A stretch of 8,723 bases of DNA, taken from Gammaproteobacteria bacterium (GTDB lineage Bacteria > Pseudomonadota > Gammaproteobacteria > UBA9214). Where the stretch lies: assembly GCA_030632175.1 (NCBI GenBank), contig DAOVVG010000086.1, positions 1-8,723 on the forward strand, read 5' to 3'. The translations under genes and the position numbers were made by a program. Positions 6,687 through 8,723 of this stretch are shown one piece after another (positions within the stretch are counted from its first letter, which is position 1; every line of letters begins with the position of its first letter). The notes under the pieces are model-generated. The model ran no database searches, was not told where the DNA came from, and worked only from the letters and a program-made list of their open reading frames with translations.

Positions 6687-7874
6687 TCATCCCGCCATGA
6701 CTTTATATGTATTGTCTTTTGTAACAACATCACTGTTATTCATTATCTCTGCATCCGTCAAATAGCAGGCCGGGTCTTCGGCCCAGGGATCACCGGTCAG
6801 CTGGAAGGCACGCACCCGGGTATTACCTCCGCAAATATTGAAATAACCGCATTCTCCACAACGCCCCTTGATCTGCCGCGGGTTTGTCTTGAGTCCGGCC
6901 ATAATCGGATCGCTGGTGTCTTCCCAGATGTCAGAAAACAGTCGTTCGCGCACATTGCCCAGGTTGTAGTGCCACCAGAAGGTATCCGGGTGCACATTGC
7001 CGAGGTTGTCGATATTGGCGATATTGACTCCGGAACTGTTACCACCCCACTGCCGGAGTTTTGCTGCGATATGTTCGGCACTGTCCGGGTAATTCTTTCT
7101 AACCCACTGCAACAGATAAACGCCATCGGCATCGTTGTTACCGGTAACAAATTCCTTGTGGTTACCCTGCTCTGCATGGAACAGCGCCGTCTCGAACAAC
7201 AGGTCCATGGCACGACGGGTGCTGATGAAATGGGCATCGTCAGCGCGATTGCGGTTGCCCCTTCCTGCGTAGTTTAGATGGGAGAAATAAAACTTGTCGA
7301 CGGCTTCATCGTCCATCAGTTTCAACATGTCCGGCAACTCGGAGTCATTGTCCTGGGTCATGGTGAAGCGCAGGCCTACCTTGATATCACGGTCATGGCA
7401 CAGGCGAATACCGTTTAACGAAGCATCGTAGGCACCTGCCTTGCGACGGAACCGGTCATGCGTATCACGCGTGCCGTCTATACTGATACCGACGTAGTCA
7501 TACCCAATGGCGGCAATCGCATCGATGTTATTTTCGTCAACCAGGGTACCATTGGTCGAAAGGCCGACATAAAAACCCATTTCCCTGGCATGCTGCGAGA
7601 TGTCAAAAATATCCGGCCGCAACAGGGGTTCGCCACCGGACAGGATCAACACCGGCACACCGTAATTCTTCAGGTCATCCATGACGGTATAGATCTCATC
7701 GGTAGACAGCTCACCCTTGAAATCGATGTCTGCCGATATCGAGTAACAGTGCTTGCAGGTCAGGTTGCAACGCCGAATGAGGTTCCAGATCACAACCGGT
7801 CCCGGTGGCGACCGTCGCTCGACTACGGGCGTGGGGTTGACCAGTTCGTGCATGAATTGCGAGATTCGAAACAT
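6687..7874 (-). CDS. nirJ: Heme d1 biosynthesis radical SAM protein NirJ
   Basis: A 395-residue cytoplasmic radical SAM enzyme that acts on 12,18-didecarboxysiroheme, removing propionate side chains on the way to the oxo groups of heme d1. The radical SAM cluster motif is C36-x3-C40-x2-C43 (CNLTCKHCYS), with the SAM-binding GGEP at 80-83. A C-terminal SPASM-like domain has C339, C342, C348 and C370 (CGECGYFNICGGNTR, then DPACYL), expected to hold a second Fe-S cluster. NIDNLGNVHPD and FWWHYNLGNVRER are typical of NirJ. The ATG at 7874 has AGGGG about eight bases upstream. The gene starts five bases after the nirH stop, so the two are surely one transcript. Length is normal and no key residue is missing. 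A heme-biosynthesis AhbC-like enzyme is the main alternative, but the nirG-nirH and nirN neighbours favour NirJ. Confidence 0.94.
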   Translation of the reverse strand: MFRISQFMHELVNPTPVVERRSPPGPVVIWNLIRRCNLTCKHCYSISADIDFKGELSTDEIYTVMDDLKNYGVPVLILSGGEPLLRPDIFDISQHAREMGFYVGLSTNGTLVDENNIDAIAAIGYDYVGISIDGTRDTHDRFRRKAGAYDASLNGIRLCHDRDIKVGLRFTMTQDNDSELPDMLKLMDDEAVDKFYFSHLNYAGRGNRNRADDAHFISTRRAMDLLFETALFHAEQGNHKEFVTGNNDADGVYLLQWVRKNYPDSAEHIAAKLRQWGGNSSGVNIANIDNLGNVHPDTFWWHYNLGNVRERLFSDIWEDTSDPIMAGLKTNPRQIKGRCGECGYFNICGGNTRVRAFQLTGDPWAEDPACYLTDAEIMNNSDVVTKDNTYKVMAG

Positions 7875-7879
7875 ACGGT

Positions 7880-8404
7880 TTACCCCTTGATCCTCAAGCC
7901 GGTTTTCTTGAGAATGCGTTTGCTGAAAAGCACCTCGTGACCACGACAGTGTTCACCCAGCAGTGTCGCAATACCGGTTACCTTTGCTCCAACATCCTGG
8001 TCGCTGCGGCCATGCACCATGGCAAACAGGTTATAGGGCCACAGCGGCAAGTGCCGTGGCCGATGGTAACAGTGACTCACATAATCCAGTGCACCCACCT
8101 GCCTGCCGAGTTCACTGATGCGATCATCGGCGACATTCCATACCGACATGCCATTGACCGTGTACCCCAGGGCGTAATGATTGGGGACCGCGGCAATACG
8201 GCGGATGATGCCACTTGCCTGCATGGCGGCCACCCGCTGCAGCACCTCATCGGTCTCCAGGCCCAGTTGCTGTGCCAGCGCTGCAAAGGGCTCGGCGACC
8301 AGTGGCAGACCAGCCTGTGTGGCAACAATGATCTGCCGGTCGGTTGCATCCAGCAGCTGGCCGGTTTGCGGCACCGTGCTCAATGTTTGTGAGTAGCCAG
8401 TCAT
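7880..8404 (-). CDS. nirH: Siroheme decarboxylase subunit, Lrp/AsnC-like (NirH type)
   Basis: A protein of about 174 residues built like an Lrp/AsnC regulator but belonging to the NirDLGH siroheme decarboxylase group, which removes two carboxyl groups from siroheme in heme d1 synthesis. Counted from the first ATG at 8410, a winged-helix-like N-terminus spans about 20-72 (LLDATDRQIIV to GIIRRIAAVPNHYALG). The AsnC-type ligand domain then carries CYHRPRHLPLWPYNLFAMVHG at about 114-134, a family signature. The end is FSKRILKKTGLRI. Three ATGs stand in tandem (8410, 8407, 8404). AGGA is seven bases from the third, two or fewer from the first, so I chose 8404. The NirH label, rather than NirL, rests on its place directly before nirJ and after a NirG/NirD-like gene. 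It is probably enzymatic rather than DNA-binding. Confidence 0.85.
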   Translation of the reverse strand: MTGYSQTLSTVPQTGQLLDATDRQIIVATQAGLPLVAEPFAALAQQLGLETDEVLQRVAAMQASGIIRRIAAVPNHYALGYTVNGMSVWNVADDRISELGRQVGALDYVSHCYHRPRHLPLWPYNLFAMVHGRSDQDVGAKVTGIATLLGEHCRGHEVLFSKRILKKTGLRIKG

Positions 8405-8413
8405 CATCATTTC

Positions 8414-8723
8414 CTACACAGCCAACTTCAGGCCGATATAAAACTCTTCCTGCTTCGGCATATCATAGATCCGGCATCCGGTCGCCCGCTCGACTTCCCT
8501 GATAACGGCGCTGACCTGTTCCGGTCGTTCCGTGGCAATCACAAACCACATGTTGAGAAGATGATCACGCTCATAGTTATGTGCCACCTCGGGAAATGCG
8601 TTGACCTGACCGGCAACGTCCTCATAGCGTTCAGCGGGTACCTGCATGGCACACAGACTCAGGGCGCCGCCCATGCTCTCGGCGTTGAACATCGGCCCGA
8701 AACGTGTCAGCACCCCGTCATCA
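8414..8723 (-). CDS. nirG: Siroheme decarboxylase subunit, Lrp/AsnC-like (NirG/NirD type; 5' end missing)
   Basis: The C-terminal part (about 102 residues visible) of a second Lrp/AsnC-like siroheme decarboxylase subunit, cut by the right edge of the window. The visible protein starts DDGVLTRFGPMFNAE, continues with VPAERYEDVAGQVNAFPEV and AHNYERDHLLNMWFVIATE, and ends PKQEEFYIGLKL. These are conserved in NirG and NirD, whose ligand domain pairs with NirH or NirL. The GTG at 8713 is an internal valine, because the frame stays open and family-like upstream of it and the helix-turn-helix part is missing. Its stop is only 3 bases from the first nirH ATG, and the AGGA of nirH overlaps this stop region, so the two are translationally linked. 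NirG is preferred over NirD because nirH and nirJ follow in the order known from Pseudomonas. Confidence 0.85.
   Translation of the reverse strand, partial: DDGVLTRFGPMFNAESMGGALSLCAMQVPAERYEDVAGQVNAFPEVAHNYERDHLLNMWFVIATERPEQVSAVIREVERATGCRIYDMPKQEEFYIGLKLAV

Noticed and set aside
6636..7277. Plus-strand open frame opposite nirJ and the REPIN-like element
   Set aside because: No recognisable domain; the minus strand carries the conserved NirJ SPASM region throughout.
8711..8713. GTG as start of the nirG gene
   Set aside because: The frame continues upstream in family-like sequence (DDG before VLTRFGPMF) and the helix-turn-helix half would be missing; the gene is simply cut by the window edge.

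Overview
The window looks like chromosomal DNA from a denitrifying, facultatively anaerobic gammaproteobacterium, or a close relative. It is moderately GC-rich and combines cbb3 oxidase genes, an FNR/ANR-type oxygen sensor and heme d1 (nitrite reductase cofactor) genes. I cannot name the genus from sequence alone. There are no mobile genes, CRISPR arrays, tRNAs or rRNAs.

Layout. (1) 1-808, minus strand: the 5' end of ccoN, the catalytic subunit of cbb3 cytochrome c oxidase, which runs off the left edge. Upstream of it lies a five-helix Yip1-family membrane protein. (2) 809-997: divergent control region with a perfect FNR box (970-983). Its best -10 partner points toward the Yip1/ccoN genes. 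(3) 998-3747, plus strand: ccoI (copper P-type ATPase) and ccoS, overlapping by one base. (4) 3748-4793: a roughly 290-bp leader and an fnr/anr gene with all four [4Fe-4S] cysteines and the E..SR DNA-reading residues. (5) 4853-8723, minus strand, convergent with fnr: the distal part of a heme d1 operon, transcribed nirG (partial), nirH, nirJ, then nirN. A REPIN-like double hairpin sits in the 97-bp gap between nirJ and nirN.

How the genes fit together. CcoI supplies copper to, and CcoS helps mature, the high-affinity oxidase whose first subunit is divergently encoded. The FNR protein is expected to sense low oxygen and bind the box between the two arms. The nir genes encode siroheme decarboxylase subunits (NirG, NirH), the radical SAM enzyme that installs the d1 oxo groups (NirJ), and the last-step dihydro-heme d1 dehydrogenase (NirN). 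The window therefore joins microaerobic respiration, the oxygen regulator and the denitrification cofactor pathway.

Novelty. Most of the window is recognisable biology and I see no wholly unknown system. The points most worth following are the roughly 85-residue domain inserted ahead of the cytochrome c domain of NirN, the REPIN-like element only five bases before the nirN start codon, the Yip1-family protein placed first in the presumed ccoN transcript, and the direction of the FNR promoter.
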